Shown: piece by piece, positions 27,795 to 40,282 of the stretch
Layout of the letters: every line of letters begins with the position of its first letter
Numbering within the stretch: position 1 is the first letter of the stretch
Source of the DNA: Candidatus Blastococcus massiliensis AP3
Lineage (GTDB): Bacteria > Actinomycetota > Actinomycetes > Mycobacteriales > Geodermatophilaceae
DNA: 64,000 bases
NCBI RefSeq assembly: GCF_000582785.1
Contig: NZ_HG931173.1
Coordinates: 1,303,469 to 1,367,468, forward strand
Direction: 5' to 3'
The notes under the pieces: model-generated
The model's database searches: none
The model's input: the letters and a program-made list of their open reading frames with translations, nothing else
Told to the model about the DNA's origin: nothing
Made by a program: the position numbers and the translations under genes

Positions 27795-29159
27795 GTGCCG
27801 CCCGCCGGAGTGAAGACAGCCCGCCCTGCCCACCGCTGCACGGAGTGCGGCTACGCCTCGGCGAAGTGGGTGGGTCGCTGCCCGGAGTGCCAGGCGTGGG
27901 GCACGATCCAGGAATCCGGCTCGACCGCTCCTGCGCTCCGGTCGGTCGCCGCCGGCCCCGTCACCGCCCCTGCCCGGCCGATCGCCGAGGTGGAGCTGGC
28001 CGGCGCCCGCGCGGTGCCGACGGGCATCGGCGAGTTCGACCGGGTCCTCGGCGGCGGGCTGGTCCCCGGCGCCGTCCTGCTGGTCGCCGGCGAGCCCGGC
28101 GTGGGCAAGTCCACGCTGCTGCTCGAGGTGGCCCACCGCGTCGCGGCGAACAACGGCCCGGCGCTCGTCGTCTCGGGCGAGGAGTCCGCCGGCCAGGTAC
28201 GCCTGCGGGCCGAGCGCATCGGTGCCCTGCACGAACGGCTCTACCTGGCCGCCGAGACCGACCTGTCGGCCGTGCTGTCCCACGTCGAGCAGGTGAACCC
28301 CACGCTGCTCGTCCTCGACAGCGTCCAGACCGTGCGCTCGCCCGGCGAGGGCACCGACGGCGGCGCCACGCAGGTGCGAGCCGTGGCCGGAGCGCTGACC
28401 GCCGTCGCCAAGAGCCGCGGCATGACCACCATCCTGGTCGGGCACGTGACCAAGGACGGCGCCATCGCCGGCCCGCGCACCCTGGAGCACCTCGTCGACG
28501 TCGTCATCGCCTTCGACGGCGAGCGGCACTCCACGCTGCGGCTCGTCCGCGCCACGAAGAACCGCTTCGGCCCGGCCGACGAGATCGGCTGCTTCGAGAT
28601 CGGGGACGCCGGCGTCGTGGGCGTCCCCGACCCGTCGGCGTTGTTCGTCTCCCGCCGCGCCTCCCCGGTCCCCGGCAGCTGCGTGACCGTCACGATGGAG
28701 GGCAGCCGGCCGCTGCTCGCCGAGGTGCAGGCGCTGGTCGCCAGCTCCAGCGGTGGTGGCTCCCCGCGTCGGGCGGTCAGCGGCCTCGACGCCCAGCGGG
28801 TGGCGATGGTCAACGCCGTCGTCGAGCGCCGAGGGGGCGTGAAGCTGGCCGACGCCGACGTGTTCGCGGCCTCCGTCGGCGGCGTGCGCATCGCCGAGCC
28901 CGCGGCCGATCTCGCCCTCGCCCTGGCCATCGCCTCGGCGTCCCGGGACCGCGCGCTCCCCTCCGGGATGATCGCCCTGGGCGAGGTGGGGCTCTCCGGC
29001 GAGATCCGGCGGGTGGGCGGGACCGGCCGTCGCCTGGCGGAGGCCGCCCGGCAGGGCTACCGGGTGGCGTTCGTGCCCGAGGACTCCGGCAACCCGCCGC
29101 CCGGGATGAGGCTGATCGAGGTGCCCGATCTCGGCTCGGCCTTCCAGCGGGTGTTCTGA
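27795..29159 (+). CDS. radA: DNA repair protein RadA
   Basis: This 454-residue protein has a zinc finger with Cys15, Cys18, Cys29 and Cys32, a RecA-like core with Walker A GEPGVGKST (99-107), the RadA-specific KNRFG motif in RATKNRFGPADE, and a C-terminal Lon-protease-like domain (PSGMIALGEVGLSGEIRRVG). It promotes branch migration in recombination. The GTG lies six bases after TAGCGT (27783-27788), so it is probably leaderless. It is followed by disA 112 bases on, a pairing conserved in many Gram-positives. Confidence 0.95.
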   Translation: MPPAGVKTARPAHRCTECGYASAKWVGRCPECQAWGTIQESGSTAPALRSVAAGPVTAPARPIAEVELAGARAVPTGIGEFDRVLGGGLVPGAVLLVAGEPGVGKSTLLLEVAHRVAANNGPALVVSGEESAGQVRLRAERIGALHERLYLAAETDLSAVLSHVEQVNPTLLVLDSVQTVRSPGEGTDGGATQVRAVAGALTAVAKSRGMTTILVGHVTKDGAIAGPRTLEHLVDVVIAFDGERHSTLRLVRATKNRFGPADEIGCFEIGDAGVVGVPDPSALFVSRRASPVPGSCVTVTMEGSRPLLAEVQALVASSSGGGSPRRAVSGLDAQRVAMVNAVVERRGGVKLADADVFAASVGGVRIAEPAADLALALAIASASRDRALPSGMIALGEVGLSGEIRRVGGTGRRLAEAARQGYRVAFVPEDSGNPPPGMRLIEVPDLGSAFQRVF

Positions 29160-29271
29160 ACCCGACCGTCTCGCATCTGGCATCCTGACCCCGGGCCGAT
29201 GACCGGACGGTGCTCCGGAACCGCCCCGGCACGTAGACTCGCCTCGTCCACCCCGACCGTCAGGAGTGCTC

Positions 29272-30357
29272 GTGCCAGCCGCTGAGGACCCCGACGTCGC
29301 ACTGCGCGAACTCCTCGGTCGCATCGCCCCAGGGACCGCGCTGCGCGACGGGCTGGAGCGGATCCTCGCCGGTCGCACCGGTGCGCTGATCGTCCTGGGC
29401 TACGACCGGGTGGTCGAGTCGCTGTGCACCGGCGGGTTCGCCCTGGACGTGGCCCTCTCGGCCACCCGGCTGCGCGAGCTGGCCAAGATGGACGGCGCGG
29501 TCATCGTGTCCTACGACGGCTCCCGGATCGTGCGTGCCGGCGTGCACCTCATGCCCGACCCCACCGTCCCCACCGAGGAGTCGGGCACGCGGCACCGCAC
29601 GGCGGAGCGGGTGGCGATCCAGACCGGCTTCCCGGTCATCTCGGTCAGCCAGTCGATGCACATCATCAGCGTGTACGTGGCCGGACGCCGCTACACCCTC
29701 GAGCACCCCACCACCATCCTGGCCCGCGCCAACCAGGCCCTGGCCGCCCTGGAGCGCTACAAGCTGCGCCTCGACGAGGTGGCCAGCACGTTGTCGGCGC
29801 TGGAGATCGAGGACCTCGTCACCGTCCGCGACGCGATGAGCGTCAGCCAGCGGCTGGAGATGGTCCGCCGGATCGCGGACGAGATCGAGGGCTTCGTCGT
29901 CGAACTGGGCACCGACGGCCGCCTGCTCGCGCTGCAGCTGGACGAGATGCTGGCCGGCGTCGAAGAGGACCGCGGCCTGCTGGTCCGCGACTACCTGCCC
30001 GGCGGCGGGCGCCGGACCCGCTCCATCGACCAGGTCCTCACCGACCTGCGGGCGCTCTCGGCCACCGAGCTGCTCGACCTGTCCGCGGTGGCCCGCTGCT
30101 ACGGGCTGCCCACCTCGCCCGACGCCCTCGACTCCCCCGTCAGCCCACGCGGCTACCGGCTGCTCAACCGGGTGCCGCGGCTGCCCTCGGGGATCATCGA
30201 CCGGCTGGTCGACCACTTCGGCGGCCTGCAGAAGCTGCTCGCGGCCACCATCGAGGACCTGCTGGCCGTGGAGGGCGTGGGCGAGGCCCGCGCCCGCGGC
30301 ATCCGCGAGGGCCTGTCCCGCCTCGCCGAGACCTCGATCCTCGACCGCTACAGCTGA
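29272..30357 (+). CDS. disA: Diadenylate cyclase DisA (c-di-AMP synthase, DNA integrity scanning)
   Basis: This 361-residue protein has an N-terminal DAC domain with the catalytic DGA (74-76, [12 protein letters not shown]) and RHR (107-109, [11 protein letters not shown]). A helical spine follows, then a C-terminal helix-hairpin-helix DNA-binding domain ([18 protein letters not shown]). It makes c-di-AMP from two ATP and is inhibited at branched DNA. RadA, encoded upstream, is a known DisA partner in Bacillus and mycobacteria. The start GTG has CAGGAG five bases upstream, and TAGACT at 29234-29239 gives the gene its own promoter. Confidence 0.95.
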   Translation: MPAAEDPDVALRELLGRIAPGTALRDGLERILAGRTGALIVLGYDRVVESLCTGGFALDVALSATRLRELAKMDGAVIVSYDGSRIVRAGVHLMPDPTVPTEESGTRHRTAERVAIQTGFPVISVSQSMHIISVYVAGRRYTLEHPTTILARANQALAALERYKLRLDEVASTLSALEIEDLVTVRDAMSVSQRLEMVRRIADEIEGFVVELGTDGRLLALQLDEMLAGVEEDRGLLVRDYLPGGGRRTRSIDQVLTDLRALSATELLDLSAVARCYGLPTSPDALDSPVSPRGYRLLNRVPRLPSGIIDRLVDHFGGLQKLLAATIEDLLAVEGVGEARARGIREGLSRLAETSILDRYS

Positions 30358-30373
30358 CCGAAGACCCCGTCGC

Positions 30374-31069
30374 TCAGGTGAGCGCGAGAGACGCGTCCGG
30401 CGAGCTCTTGGTGTCCAGCCGGCCCCGCACGGCGTAGCTGCCCGGGGGCGGAGTCGACCGCGGGGCCGCGCAGCCCGGCAGGCTGGTCAGCCCGCCCCAG
30501 ACCACCGGGAAGACGACCGCCTCGCCAGGCGCGAGCGTGCGGACATCGCTGCTGGCCTCGGGGAAGCAGTCGTTGCTGCCCCAGACCCGCTCGCCGGCGG
30601 CGTCGAGCATGATCAGCTCCTGCAGGTTCTTGTCCAGCGCCCGGACGCACGGCACCGCCGACGCGTTGGTGACCACCAGGTCGAACGTCGGCTTGCTGCC
30701 GACGGCCGCGGAACCGGGGGTGCGCACCTCGATCGCCAGCATGTCGTCCGTGCAGGGTCCACCGGCCACCGGGGCCGGAGGTGCCGCGGTCACCGGCTCG
30801 GCCGCCGCCTCCGCCGCCGCGGCAGCGGGCGGGACCGGCGCCGGCGTGCGCACGGCGGTCAGCGACGGGACGACCTGCTCCAGCGCCGGCGAAGGCATCT
30901 GCCCGCCCACGGTGTCCGTCGCCGTCGTCGCGCCGCTCGTGGCCCGGCCGGACACCAGCGCGATCCCGCCGACCGCAGCCCCGCCCAGCACGGCCACGAG
31001 CAGGGTCAGCACGAGCAGCCGGCGGCGCCAGTAGACGCGCGCCGGCAACGGCCCGACCGGGTGCAGCAC
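30374..31069 (-). CDS. Membrane-anchored extracytoplasmic protein of unknown function
   Basis: This protein of about 231 residues starts MLHPVGPLPARVYWRRRLLV. It has a short basic N-terminus, one membrane helix (about 17-40), an Ala/Pro-rich linker, and a beta-rich C-terminal domain with four cysteines (GGPCTDDMLAIEVRT, SAVPCVRAL, NDCFPEA, LPGCAAP) that may form two disulfides outside the cell. The GTG start is seven bases after TAGCGT (31082-31077), leaderless. It is convergent with disA, with 16 bases between the ends, and divergent from mutY. I recognise no named family; it is probably an actinomycete-specific conserved protein. Confidence 0.72.
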   Translation of the reverse strand: MLHPVGPLPARVYWRRRLLVLTLLVAVLGGAAVGGIALVSGRATSGATTATDTVGGQMPSPALEQVVPSLTAVRTPAPVPPAAAAAEAAAEPVTAAPPAPVAGGPCTDDMLAIEVRTPGSAAVGSKPTFDLVVTNASAVPCVRALDKNLQELIMLDAAGERVWGSNDCFPEASSDVRTLAPGEAVVFPVVWGGLTSLPGCAAPRSTPPPGSYAVRGRLDTKSSPDASLALT

Positions 31070-31143
31070 GCGCGGAACGCTAACGGCGGCCCACCCCCGC
31101 CCCGCACCGGCACGCCGCTGCCGGGACGGCACACTGGACACCC

Positions 31144-32037
31144 GTGACCAGCCTTCCCACCCGCCCCCCGGGTCCCGACGTCGGTGACGTCGTCGTCGAC
31201 TGGTTCGCCACCGCCGCCCGGGACCTGCCGTGGCGTCGGCCCGGCGTCGACGCGTGGGCGGTGCTGGTCAGCGAGGTGATGCTCCAGCAGACACCGGTCG
31301 CGCGCGTGGAGCCGGTCTGGCGGGAGTGGCTGGAGCGCTGGCCCACCCCGTCGGCACTGGCCGCCGCGAGCCCCGCCGAGGTGATCCGTGCCTGGGGGAA
31401 GCTCGGCTACCCGAGGCGGGCGCTGCGGCTGCGCGACGCCGCCGCGGCGATCGCCGAGCGGCACGGCGACGTCGTCCCCGCGGACGTGACCGCGCTGGAA
31501 GCGCTACCCGGCATCGGCACCTACACCGCGCGGGCGGTGGCCTGCTTCGGCTACGGGCAGCGGCAGCCGGTGGTGGACACCAACGTCCGCCGGGTCGTCG
31601 CCCGCCTCGCACACGGCCGGGCCGAGGCGGCGCCGGCGCGGGCCGCCGACCTGTCCGACGTGGCGGCGCTGGCACCGGACGACGACGCCCGGGCGGTGCG
31701 CTTCTCCGTCGCCGTCATGGAACTGGGGGCGCTGGTGTGCGTCGCCGGCACGCCGCGCTGCGGGGCCTGCCCGGTCCGCGACCGGTGCGCGTGGCGGCTG
31801 GCCGGCTCCCCGCCGCACGACGGGCCGGCCCGGCGGGTGCAGAAGTTCGCCGGCACCGACCGGCAGGTGCGCGGCCGGCTGCTCGACATCCTGCGCGCGG
31901 CGTCCGAACCGGTGGACGCCGCCGCGCTGGAGCCGGCGTGGGACGACGCGGTCCAGCGCAGCCGCTGCCTGGACTCACTGCTCGCCGACGGCCTGGTGGA
32001 GCAGACCGAGGACGACCTCTTCCAACTCCCGGGCTGA
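31144..32037 (+). CDS. mutY: A/G-specific adenine glycosylase MutY
   Basis: This 297-residue protein has the helix-hairpin-helix/GPD core (LEALPGIGTYTARAVACFGYG, then PVVDTNVRRVVAR with the catalytic Asp). The iron-sulfur cluster loop is C-x6-C-x2-C-x5-C (CVAGTPRC, then GACPVRDRC). MutY removes adenine opposite 8-oxoguanine. The C-terminal NUDIX-like domain is short, as in other actinomycetes. The GTG is eight bases after CACACT. A hairpin terminator follows. Confidence 0.93.
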   Translation: MTSLPTRPPGPDVGDVVVDWFATAARDLPWRRPGVDAWAVLVSEVMLQQTPVARVEPVWREWLERWPTPSALAAASPAEVIRAWGKLGYPRRALRLRDAAAAIAERHGDVVPADVTALEALPGIGTYTARAVACFGYGQRQPVVDTNVRRVVARLAHGRAEAAPARAADLSDVAALAPDDDARAVRFSVAVMELGALVCVAGTPRCGACPVRDRCAWRLAGSPPHDGPARRVQKFAGTDRQVRGRLLDILRAASEPVDAAALEPAWDDAVQRSRCLDSLLADGLVEQTEDDLFQLPG

Positions 32038-32044
32038 ACGGCGA

Positions 32045-32080
32045 AGGGGCCGCCCCCACCTCGCGGTGAGAGCGGCCCCT
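32045..32080. terminator. Bidirectional hairpin between mutY and clpC
   Basis: AGGGGCCGC (32045-32053) pairs with GCGGCCCCT (32072-32080), and an inner CACC/GGTG extends the stem around a TCGC loop. It lies between two convergent stop codons. Confidence 0.72.
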
Positions 32081-32095
32081 GTCGTTCGTGCCGGG

Positions 32096-34627
<2,532 letters not shown>

Positions 34628-34952
34628 CTGCTGCTTCTCCTTCGACCGGCTGGTCCGGCACTGCCCTCCCCGTGCTGGGAAGGAGCACCCGACATTCCGT
34701 CGGCGCTGGGGGCACCGGTCATTCCACTGTAGTCGCGAACCATGCCGTCCTGTCGCGGTGCGACCGGTGCGGTGGATGGCTGCTCGGTGCAACCGAGGGT
34801 GCCCAACAGGTGTTCCGATCCCGTTACGCCGTCAGCGGACGACCCGGCGCGTCGTCCATCCCTGCGCTGGCGCCCCAGGACACACGTTCGGCCCGGCTCC
34901 CCGAGGGGGAACCGGGCCGAGACGGTGACCCGTCGGTGCGACGGGTGCTGGT
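34628..34952 (-). promoter_or_regulatory. Intergenic region between lsr2 and clpC
   Basis: This 325-base gap holds the clpC promoter region and the lsr2 terminator (34888-34920). A TACAGT -10 candidate on the minus strand lies at 34731-34726. Upstream of it are a GTCGC-N3-GCGAC inverted repeat (34752-34764) and a TTCGCGA, which may be regulator sites. ClgR, which activates clp genes in actinomycetes, recognises CGC/GCG inverted repeats, but the 3-base spacer here differs and I do not assign it. I see no gene here. Confidence 0.45.
34888..34920 (-). terminator. Hairpin after lsr2
   Basis: TCGGCCCGG (34888-34896) pairs with CCGGGCCGA (34912-34920), with TCCCC/GGGGA continuing the stem inside. 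It begins 33 bases after the lsr2 stop and insulates clpC. Confidence 0.75.
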
Positions 34953-35300
34953 TCAGTGAGCGGCTTCGTAGGCCTCGACCACGCTGGCCGGGATCCGGCC
35001 GCGGTCGCTGACCTGGTGGCCGTTCTTGCGCGCCCAGTCACGGATCGCGCCGGCCTGCTCGCGGTCCATGCGGCCGCCGGTGGCCCGCGAACGACCGCCG
35101 CCGGAGGCGCCGCGGCTGCCGCGACCCACCTTGCGAGCGGCGGAGACGTACCGCGAGAACACGTCGCGCAGTTCCTTGGCGTTCTTCTCCGCCAGGTCGA
35201 TCTCGTACGAGGTCCCGTCCAGCGAGAAGCTCACGGTCTCGTCGGCGGGGAGATTCTCGTCGAGGTCGTCGCTCAGAATGACCTGAACCTTGCGCGCCAT
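34953..35300 (-). CDS. lsr2: Nucleoid-associated xenogeneic silencer Lsr2
   Basis: This 115-residue protein starts [15 protein letters not shown]. It has an N-terminal oligomerisation domain ([19 protein letters not shown]), a Gly/Arg/Ser-rich linker, and a C-terminal DNA-binding domain with the minor-groove RGR hook (SDRGRIP). It bridges DNA and silences AT-rich genes. The region between its start and lysS is the most AT-rich in the neighbourhood and contains a perfect palindrome, compatible with self-regulation. Confidence 0.95.
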   Translation of the reverse strand: MARKVQVILSDDLDENLPADETVSFSLDGTSYEIDLAEKNAKELRDVFSRYVSAARKVGRGSRGASGGGRSRATGGRMDREQAGAIRDWARKNGHQVSDRGRIPASVVEAYEAAH

Positions 35301-35429
35301 CGAGTTCCTCACATTTCATTGCAGGCCGGAAGGCCGTTGGGAATCGCCCTCCGAAGAGAGCCGACGTGATCATTGCACCATACGGCGCTGCAATTCCACC
35401 ACAGCGGGGGCGCGCGATCCTTTGTGGTG

Positions 35430-35443
35430 AATCGGATCCGATT
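35430..35443. promoter_or_regulatory. Perfect 14-base palindrome between lysS and lsr2
   Basis: AATCGGATCCGATT is self-complementary, and the flanks GTGG (35424-35427) and CCAC (35448-35451) extend the symmetry imperfectly. It lies 8 bases beyond the lysS stop and 130 bases before the lsr2 start. It may be an operator, an Lsr2-favoured site, or part of a lysS terminator; it has no clear U-run. Confidence 0.5.
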
Positions 35444-35451
35444 GGTTCCAC

Positions 35452-36957
35452 TCAGGAACTGATTGGCCTGACCAGCGGGAACAGGATGGTCTCGCGAATT
35501 CCGAGTCCGGTGAGTGTCATCATGAGACGGTCCATCCCCATGCCCATCCCGCCGGTCGGTGGCATTCCGTACTCCAGGGCCTCGAGGAAGTCCTCGTCGA
35601 GCGCCATCGCCTCCGGATCGCCGGCCGCGGCGAGCACGGCCTGCGCGGTGAAGCGGTCCCGCTGCACGACCGGGTCGACCAGCTCCGAGTACGCCGTCGC
35701 CCGCTCGATGCCGCCGATGTAGAGGTCCCACTTCTCGGCCAGACCCGGCGACGAGCGGTGCCCCCGCGTCAGCGGCGAGGTGTCCAGCGGGTAGTCGACG
35801 ACGAAGGTCGGCGCCTGGAGGGTGTGCTGCACCAGCGCCTCGAACAGCTCCTCGACGACCTTGCCGTGGATCCATGCCGGGTCGATGCCGACGTCGTGCC
35901 GGTCGGCGAGGGTCCGCAGCACCTCGATCGGGGTCTCGGGGGTGATCTCCTCCCCCACCGCGTCCGACACCGCCGTGTAGAGCGGGACCTGCGGCCACTC
36001 CCCCGACAGGTCGACCTCGGTGCCGTCGTGGTGGCGGGCGGTGTGGTCGCCGAACAGCGCCACCGAGGCGTCCTGGATCAGCTCGCGGGTGAGCGTGGCC
36101 ATCACCTGGTAGTCGGCGTAGGCCTGGTAGGCCTCGAGCATCGCGAACTCCGGGGAGTGCGAGCTGTCGGCGCCCTCGTTGCGGAAGTTCCGGTTGATCT
36201 CGAACACCCGGTCCAGCCCGCCGACGATGCACCGCTTGAGGAACAGCTCCGGCGCGATGCGCAGGTAGAGGTCGAGGTCGAACGCGTTCATGTGCGTCCG
36301 GAACGGCCGGGCGGCGGCACCGCCGTGCACGGTCTGCAGCATCGGGGTCTCGACCTCGAGGTAGCCGCGGGACACCAGCCCGGCGCGCAGCGAGGACATC
36401 ACCGTCGCCCGCTGGCGCACGGTGCGGCGCGCCTCGTCGCGCACGATGAGGTCGACGTAGCGACGTCGGACCCGCAGCTCCTCGCTCATCGGCTTGTGCG
36501 CCACGGGCAGCGGGCGCAGCGCCTTGGCGGTCAGCTGCCAGGAGTCGGCGAACACCGAGAGCTCGCCGCGCCGCGACGTCCCCACCTCGCCGCTGACGAA
36601 GACGTGGTCGCCGAGGTCGACGTCGGCCTTCCAGGCCGCCAGGGACTCCTCGCCGACGCGGTCGACCGACAGCATGACCTGGAGCTCGGCGTCGCCCTCG
36701 CGCAACGTCGCGAACGCCAGCTTGCCGGTGTTCCGGGAGAAGATGACCCGGCCGGTGATGCCCACCTGCTCGCCGGTCATCGTGTCCGGCTCCAGGTCGG
36801 GGTGCGCGGCGCGGACGGCGGCCAGCGTCGTGGTGCGCGGAACGGTCACGGGGTACGGGTCGATGCCCGACTCCCGGAGCCGGTCGAGCTTGGCGCGGCG
36901 GACCCGCATCTGCTCGGGCAGCTCGTCGTCCAGCGGACCAGGGGGTTGCTCGCTCAC
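35452..36957 (-). CDS. lysS: Lysyl-tRNA synthetase, class II
   Basis: This 501-residue protein has an N-terminal OB-fold ([20 protein letters not shown]) and a class II catalytic core with motif 1 ([10 protein letters not shown]), motif 2 ([17 protein letters not shown]) and motif 3 ([13 protein letters not shown]). It charges tRNA-Lys. The GTG at 36957 lies eight bases after TAGGCT (36971-36966), so I prefer it to the GTG two codons earlier. It is the last gene of the DUF2520-panC-panD-coaX group and can also be expressed from its own leaderless promoter. Confidence 0.93.
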   Translation of the reverse strand: MSEQPPGPLDDELPEQMRVRRAKLDRLRESGIDPYPVTVPRTTTLAAVRAAHPDLEPDTMTGEQVGITGRVIFSRNTGKLAFATLREGDAELQVMLSVDRVGEESLAAWKADVDLGDHVFVSGEVGTSRRGELSVFADSWQLTAKALRPLPVAHKPMSEELRVRRRYVDLIVRDEARRTVRQRATVMSSLRAGLVSRGYLEVETPMLQTVHGGAAARPFRTHMNAFDLDLYLRIAPELFLKRCIVGGLDRVFEINRNFRNEGADSSHSPEFAMLEAYQAYADYQVMATLTRELIQDASVALFGDHTARHHDGTEVDLSGEWPQVPLYTAVSDAVGEEITPETPIEVLRTLADRHDVGIDPAWIHGKVVEELFEALVQHTLQAPTFVVDYPLDTSPLTRGHRSSPGLAEKWDLYIGGIERATAYSELVDPVVQRDRFTAQAVLAAAGDPEAMALDEDFLEALEYGMPPTGGMGMGMDRLMMTLTGLGIRETILFPLVRPISS

Positions 36958-36990
36958 GGGCACGGAGCCTACGGGGAGGTGGGCGGCCGG

Positions 36991-37779
36991 CTAGCGGGCC
37001 TGCTGGCGCTCGAAGGCCAGCCGCAGCCCGTGCACGGTGAGGTCGGGCTCCCGCTCGGCGATGGTCCGGCAGCTGTCGGCCACCAGCGGGGCCAGCCCGC
37101 CGGTGGCGACGACGAGCGGCGCGACCCCGAACTGGCCGACCAGCTCCGCCGCGATCCGGCCGACGAGGCCGTCCACCAGCCCGGCGAAGCCGAGGACCAT
37201 GCCCGACTGCAGCGCGGCGACGGTGTTCTTGCCGATGGCCTGCGCCGGCACGGTCAGCTCCACCGAGCGCAGCTGCGCGGCCCGGGAGGCCAGCGCGTCG
37301 AGGCTCACCTCGACCCCGGGCGCGAGCGCGCCGCCGAGGAACTGACCGTCGGGGCCGACGGCGTCGACGTTGGTGGAGGTGCCGAAGTCGACGACGATCA
37401 CCGGCCGGCCGCCACCGTCGGCACGACGGCCGAACAGCTCGTGCGCGGCCAGCGCGGTGACCACGCGGTCGGCGCCCACCTCGCGCGGGTTGTCCACGTG
37501 CAGCGGGACACCGGTGCGGACCCCGGGTCCGATGAGGACGACCGGCACGTCGAGGGACTCCATGAGCTGGCGCAGCGCCGGCAGCAGCGCCGGGACGGCC
37601 GAGCAGGCTGCCACGCCGGTCACCTTCGTGTCCCGCAGGAGACCGCGCCAGAGCATCAGCAGCTCGTCGGCGGTGGCCCGGGGGGACGTCGTCACCCGCC
37701 AGCAGCCGAGGCGGACCGGCCCGTCGAAGGTCGCGAGGACGGTCTGGCTGTTGCCGACGTCGACCGTCAGCAGGGTCAC
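36991..37779 (-). CDS. coaX: Type III pantothenate kinase CoaX
   Basis: This 262-residue ASKHA-fold kinase starts [18 protein letters not shown] (phosphate-1 motif). It contains [12 protein letters not shown] and [11 protein letters not shown] (phosphate-2 motif), and [14 protein letters not shown]. It phosphorylates pantothenate in CoA synthesis. GTG overlaps the panD stop by four bases, so the operon delivers aspartate decarboxylase, pantothenate synthetase and the kinase together. Confidence 0.93.
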   Translation of the reverse strand: MTLLTVDVGNSQTVLATFDGPVRLGCWRVTTSPRATADELLMLWRGLLRDTKVTGVAACSAVPALLPALRQLMESLDVPVVLIGPGVRTGVPLHVDNPREVGADRVVTALAAHELFGRRADGGGRPVIVVDFGTSTNVDAVGPDGQFLGGALAPGVEVSLDALASRAAQLRSVELTVPAQAIGKNTVAALQSGMVLGFAGLVDGLVGRIAAELVGQFGVAPLVVATGGLAPLVADSCRTIAEREPDLTVHGLRLAFERQQAR

Positions 37780-38201
37780 CGGACCGGAACGCCCAGGTCG
37801 CTGCGTCGCTGGTCGTCGGCGCCGGGCACCGGTGCCGACGGGTCGCCGCCCAGCTCGACGACGCGGTTGCCGGCGTCGACGTGCACGACCTTCGGGATGT
37901 AGCTCTTGGCCTCGGTCTCGTCCATGAGCCCGTAGCTGATGAGGATCACCAGGTCGCCGGGGTGCACCAGGTGCGCGGCCGCTCCGTTGATCCCGATGAC
38001 GCCGCTGCCCCGCTCGCCGGGGATGACGTAGGTCTCCAGCCGGGCGCCGTTGGTGATGTCGACGATCGCGACCTGCTCGCCGGGCAGCAGGTCCGCGGCG
38101 TCGAGGAGGTCCTCGTCCACGGTCACCGAGCCCACGTAGTGCAGATCGGCCTGGGTGACGGTCGCGCGGTGGATCTTGGACTTGAGCATCGTGCGCATCA
38201 T
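37776..38201 (-). CDS. panD: Aspartate 1-decarboxylase (pyruvoyl enzyme)
   Basis: This 141-residue proenzyme self-cleaves at Gly24-Ser25 ([10 protein letters not shown]), converting Ser25 to the pyruvoyl cofactor. [13 protein letters not shown] and [16 protein letters not shown] are family signatures. It makes beta-alanine for pantothenate. Its start overlaps the panC stop by four bases. Confidence 0.95.
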   Translation of the reverse strand: MMRTMLKSKIHRATVTQADLHYVGSVTVDEDLLDAADLLPGEQVAIVDITNGARLETYVIPGERGSGVIGINGAAAHLVHPGDLVILISYGLMDETEAKSYIPKVVHVDAGNRVVELGGDPSAPVPGADDQRRSDLGVPVR

Positions 38202-39055
38202 CGGAGGTCTCCCAGTTCCACTGCGGTGTTGTCGAGAAGTCGGGTGCTGCCGGCGCGGACCGCCACCAGCAGGCGGGCGGGGCCGGTGGCGGGCGCCGGT
38301 CCCAGATCGGTATCGGTGAGTTCGAGGTAGTCCTGGAGCAGGTCGGGGCGTTCGTCGAGCACCGCGCGGGCTGCCGCCAGGACGGCGTCGGCCCCCTGCG
38401 GGCCGGCGGCGCCGCCGGCGCGCAGCGCGGCGGAGATCGTGGCGGCCGCGGCCCGCTGGTCCGGGTCGAGGTAGCGGTTGCGGCTGGAGAGGGCCAGGCC
38501 GTCGTCCTCGCGCACGGTCGGGACGCCGACCACCTCCACCGGCAGCGCCAGCTCGCGGGCCATGGCCCGGACGAGGGTCAGCTGCTGGTAGTCCTTCTCG
38601 CCGAACAGGGCGAGGTCGGGCCGGACGAGACCGAACAGCTTGGCGACGACGGTGAGCACACCCGCGAAGTGCCCGGGGCGCACCGCGCCCTCGAGCACCG
38701 TCCCCAGGGGGCCGGGGTCGACGGTCACGCCCACCGAGCGGGGCGGGTAGACCTCGTCCACCGGCGGGTGGAAGACCACGTCGGCGCCCTCGTCGGCCAC
38801 CGCCGACAGATCGGCGTCCCAGGTGCGCGGGTACCGGTCGAAGTCCTCGCCGGGACCGAACTGGGTCGGGTTCACGAACACCGACACCACGACGGTGGCC
38901 GCCCGCTCGCGGGCGACGCGGACCAGCATCCGGTGCCCCTCGTGCAGTGCGCCCATGGTGGGCACCAGCGCGACCGGGCCGGGCAGGTCGGCGAGCAGCC
39001 GGCGGAGGTCGGCGGCCGTCTCCGCGACGGCGGGGCTCGTGCGGACGGCGGTCAC
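38198..39055 (-). CDS. panC: Pantothenate synthetase
   Basis: This 285-residue enzyme has the nucleotide-binding motif [40 protein letters not shown] and the KMSKS-like [11 protein letters not shown]. It ligates pantoate and beta-alanine. GTG (VTAVRTS) overlaps the DUF2520 gene's stop by four bases (GTGA). Confidence 0.95.
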   Translation of the reverse strand: MTAVRTSPAVAETAADLRRLLADLPGPVALVPTMGALHEGHRMLVRVARERAATVVVSVFVNPTQFGPGEDFDRYPRTWDADLSAVADEGADVVFHPPVDEVYPPRSVGVTVDPGPLGTVLEGAVRPGHFAGVLTVVAKLFGLVRPDLALFGEKDYQQLTLVRAMARELALPVEVVGVPTVREDDGLALSSRNRYLDPDQRAAAATISAALRAGGAAGPQGADAVLAAARAVLDERPDLLQDYLELTDTDLGPAPATGPARLLVAVRAGSTRLLDNTAVELGDLR

Positions 39056-39996
39056 CGGGAGCCCGCCTGGTTCCGGCTGGCGTCGAGCAGGTCCAGCAGC
39101 GGAGCGCCGTCGTGCCGCTTGAGCCGACCCGCGGCCAGGGCGCGCTCGGTGGTCCGCCGGGCCATCGCGACGTAGGCGGCGACCGACTCCGGAGCCCGCT
39201 CGGCGAGGGTCTCGAGGTGGCCGCGGACGGTGCCGACGTCGCCCCGGCTGACCGGACCGGTGAGACCGCGGTCGCCGCGGCGCAGCCCGTTGTCCAGCGC
39301 CGCCGTCAGCAGCGGCGTGAGGATGCGGGCGGGCTCGGCCACGCCGGCGCTGCGCAGCAGGTCGGCGGCCTCGGCGACGAGGGTGACCAGGTGGTTGGCG
39401 CCGGTCACGAGGGCCGCGTGGTACAGCGTGCGGTCGGCCTCGGCGACGAAGAAGGGTTCGCCACCCATCTCCAGCACGAGGGTCTCGGCGACCGGGCGGT
39501 ACGCCGGGTGGCTGGTCACCCCGAAGGGGGAGCCGACGAGCCGGTCGGCGTCCTCGGGAGCGCCGGAGAACGTCATCGCCGGGTGCAGCGCCAGCGGCAG
39601 CACACCGGCGATCTCCGCGGGGTCCAGCACGGCCAGCCCGTGCGCGCCGGAGGTGTGGAAGGCCAGCTGGCCGGCCCGCCAGGCGCCCGTCTCGGCCAGG
39701 CCGGAGACCAGTCCGGGAAGGGTGTCGTCGGGGACGGCGAGGACCACCAGGTCCGCGGCGGCGACCACCTGGTCCGCGGGCAGCAGCGGCACTCCGGGCA
39801 GCAGGCGGGCGGCGCGCTCGGCGGAGGCTGCGGACAGGCCGGAGGCGGCGACGACGTCGTGACCTGCGGCCGAGAGTGCGGCGCCGAGGACGGCGCCGAC
39901 GCGGCCGGCGCCGATGATGCCCACGCGGAGGCGCGCGGGCGCATCGGCCGGGGGCTGGAGTCCGGCAGCGCGGACGTTCCTGCGGGCAGCAGGCAT
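39052..39996 (-). CDS. Rossmann-fold/DUF2520 protein, possible ketopantoate-reductase-like enzyme
   Basis: This 314-residue protein has an N-terminal NAD(P)-binding Rossmann motif [21 protein letters not shown] and a DUF2520 C-terminal helical domain ([20 protein letters not shown], then [18 protein letters not shown]). The domain order resembles 6-phosphogluconate-dehydrogenase-like proteins such as ketopantoate reductase. It is the first gene of the panC-panD-coaX operon and overlaps panC by four bases. No panE is in sight, so a role in pantoate formation is plausible but unproven. Confidence 0.8.
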   Translation of the reverse strand: MPAARRNVRAAGLQPPADAPARLRVGIIGAGRVGAVLGAALSAAGHDVVAASGLSAASAERAARLLPGVPLLPADQVVAAADLVVLAVPDDTLPGLVSGLAETGAWRAGQLAFHTSGAHGLAVLDPAEIAGVLPLALHPAMTFSGAPEDADRLVGSPFGVTSHPAYRPVAETLVLEMGGEPFFVAEADRTLYHAALVTGANHLVTLVAEAADLLRSAGVAEPARILTPLLTAALDNGLRRGDRGLTGPVSRGDVGTVRGHLETLAERAPESVAAYVAMARRTTERALAAGRLKRHDGAPLLDLLDASRNQAGSR

Positions 39997-40045
39997 CGGT
40001 GCACCTCTCGTTCCAGTCCCGGACGGGTACCGGACGTCGGTTCAC

Positions 40046-40064
40046 GGCTCCCAGGTCGGGAGCC
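40046..40064. other. 7-bp hairpin between the DUF2520 and SDR genes
   Basis: GGCTCCC (40046-40052) and GGGAGCC (40058-40064) form a perfect stem with the loop AGGTC. It lies 50 bases upstream of the DUF2520 start in the 286-base divergent gap. The role is unknown; it could be an operator or a leader structure of the pan operon. Confidence 0.4.
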
Positions 40065-40282
40065 GGGTCGGGCTGTCGTGCAGGCCGTGCGTGTGGTGCC
40101 GTGGCGCGTCCTGCTGCAACCGGATGTGTCGCGCAGGGAGAACGCCGAAGGCGAGTGTGGAATGCCCATTCCTCCCCCGCAACGCACACGGGGTGTGGCA
40201 TGGCTCACCCGAGGGGGGTGCCGAGCGTGTTCGGCCCGCCCCTAACGTGACCGGCGACACCCCTACAGCGACGGGAGACGGC

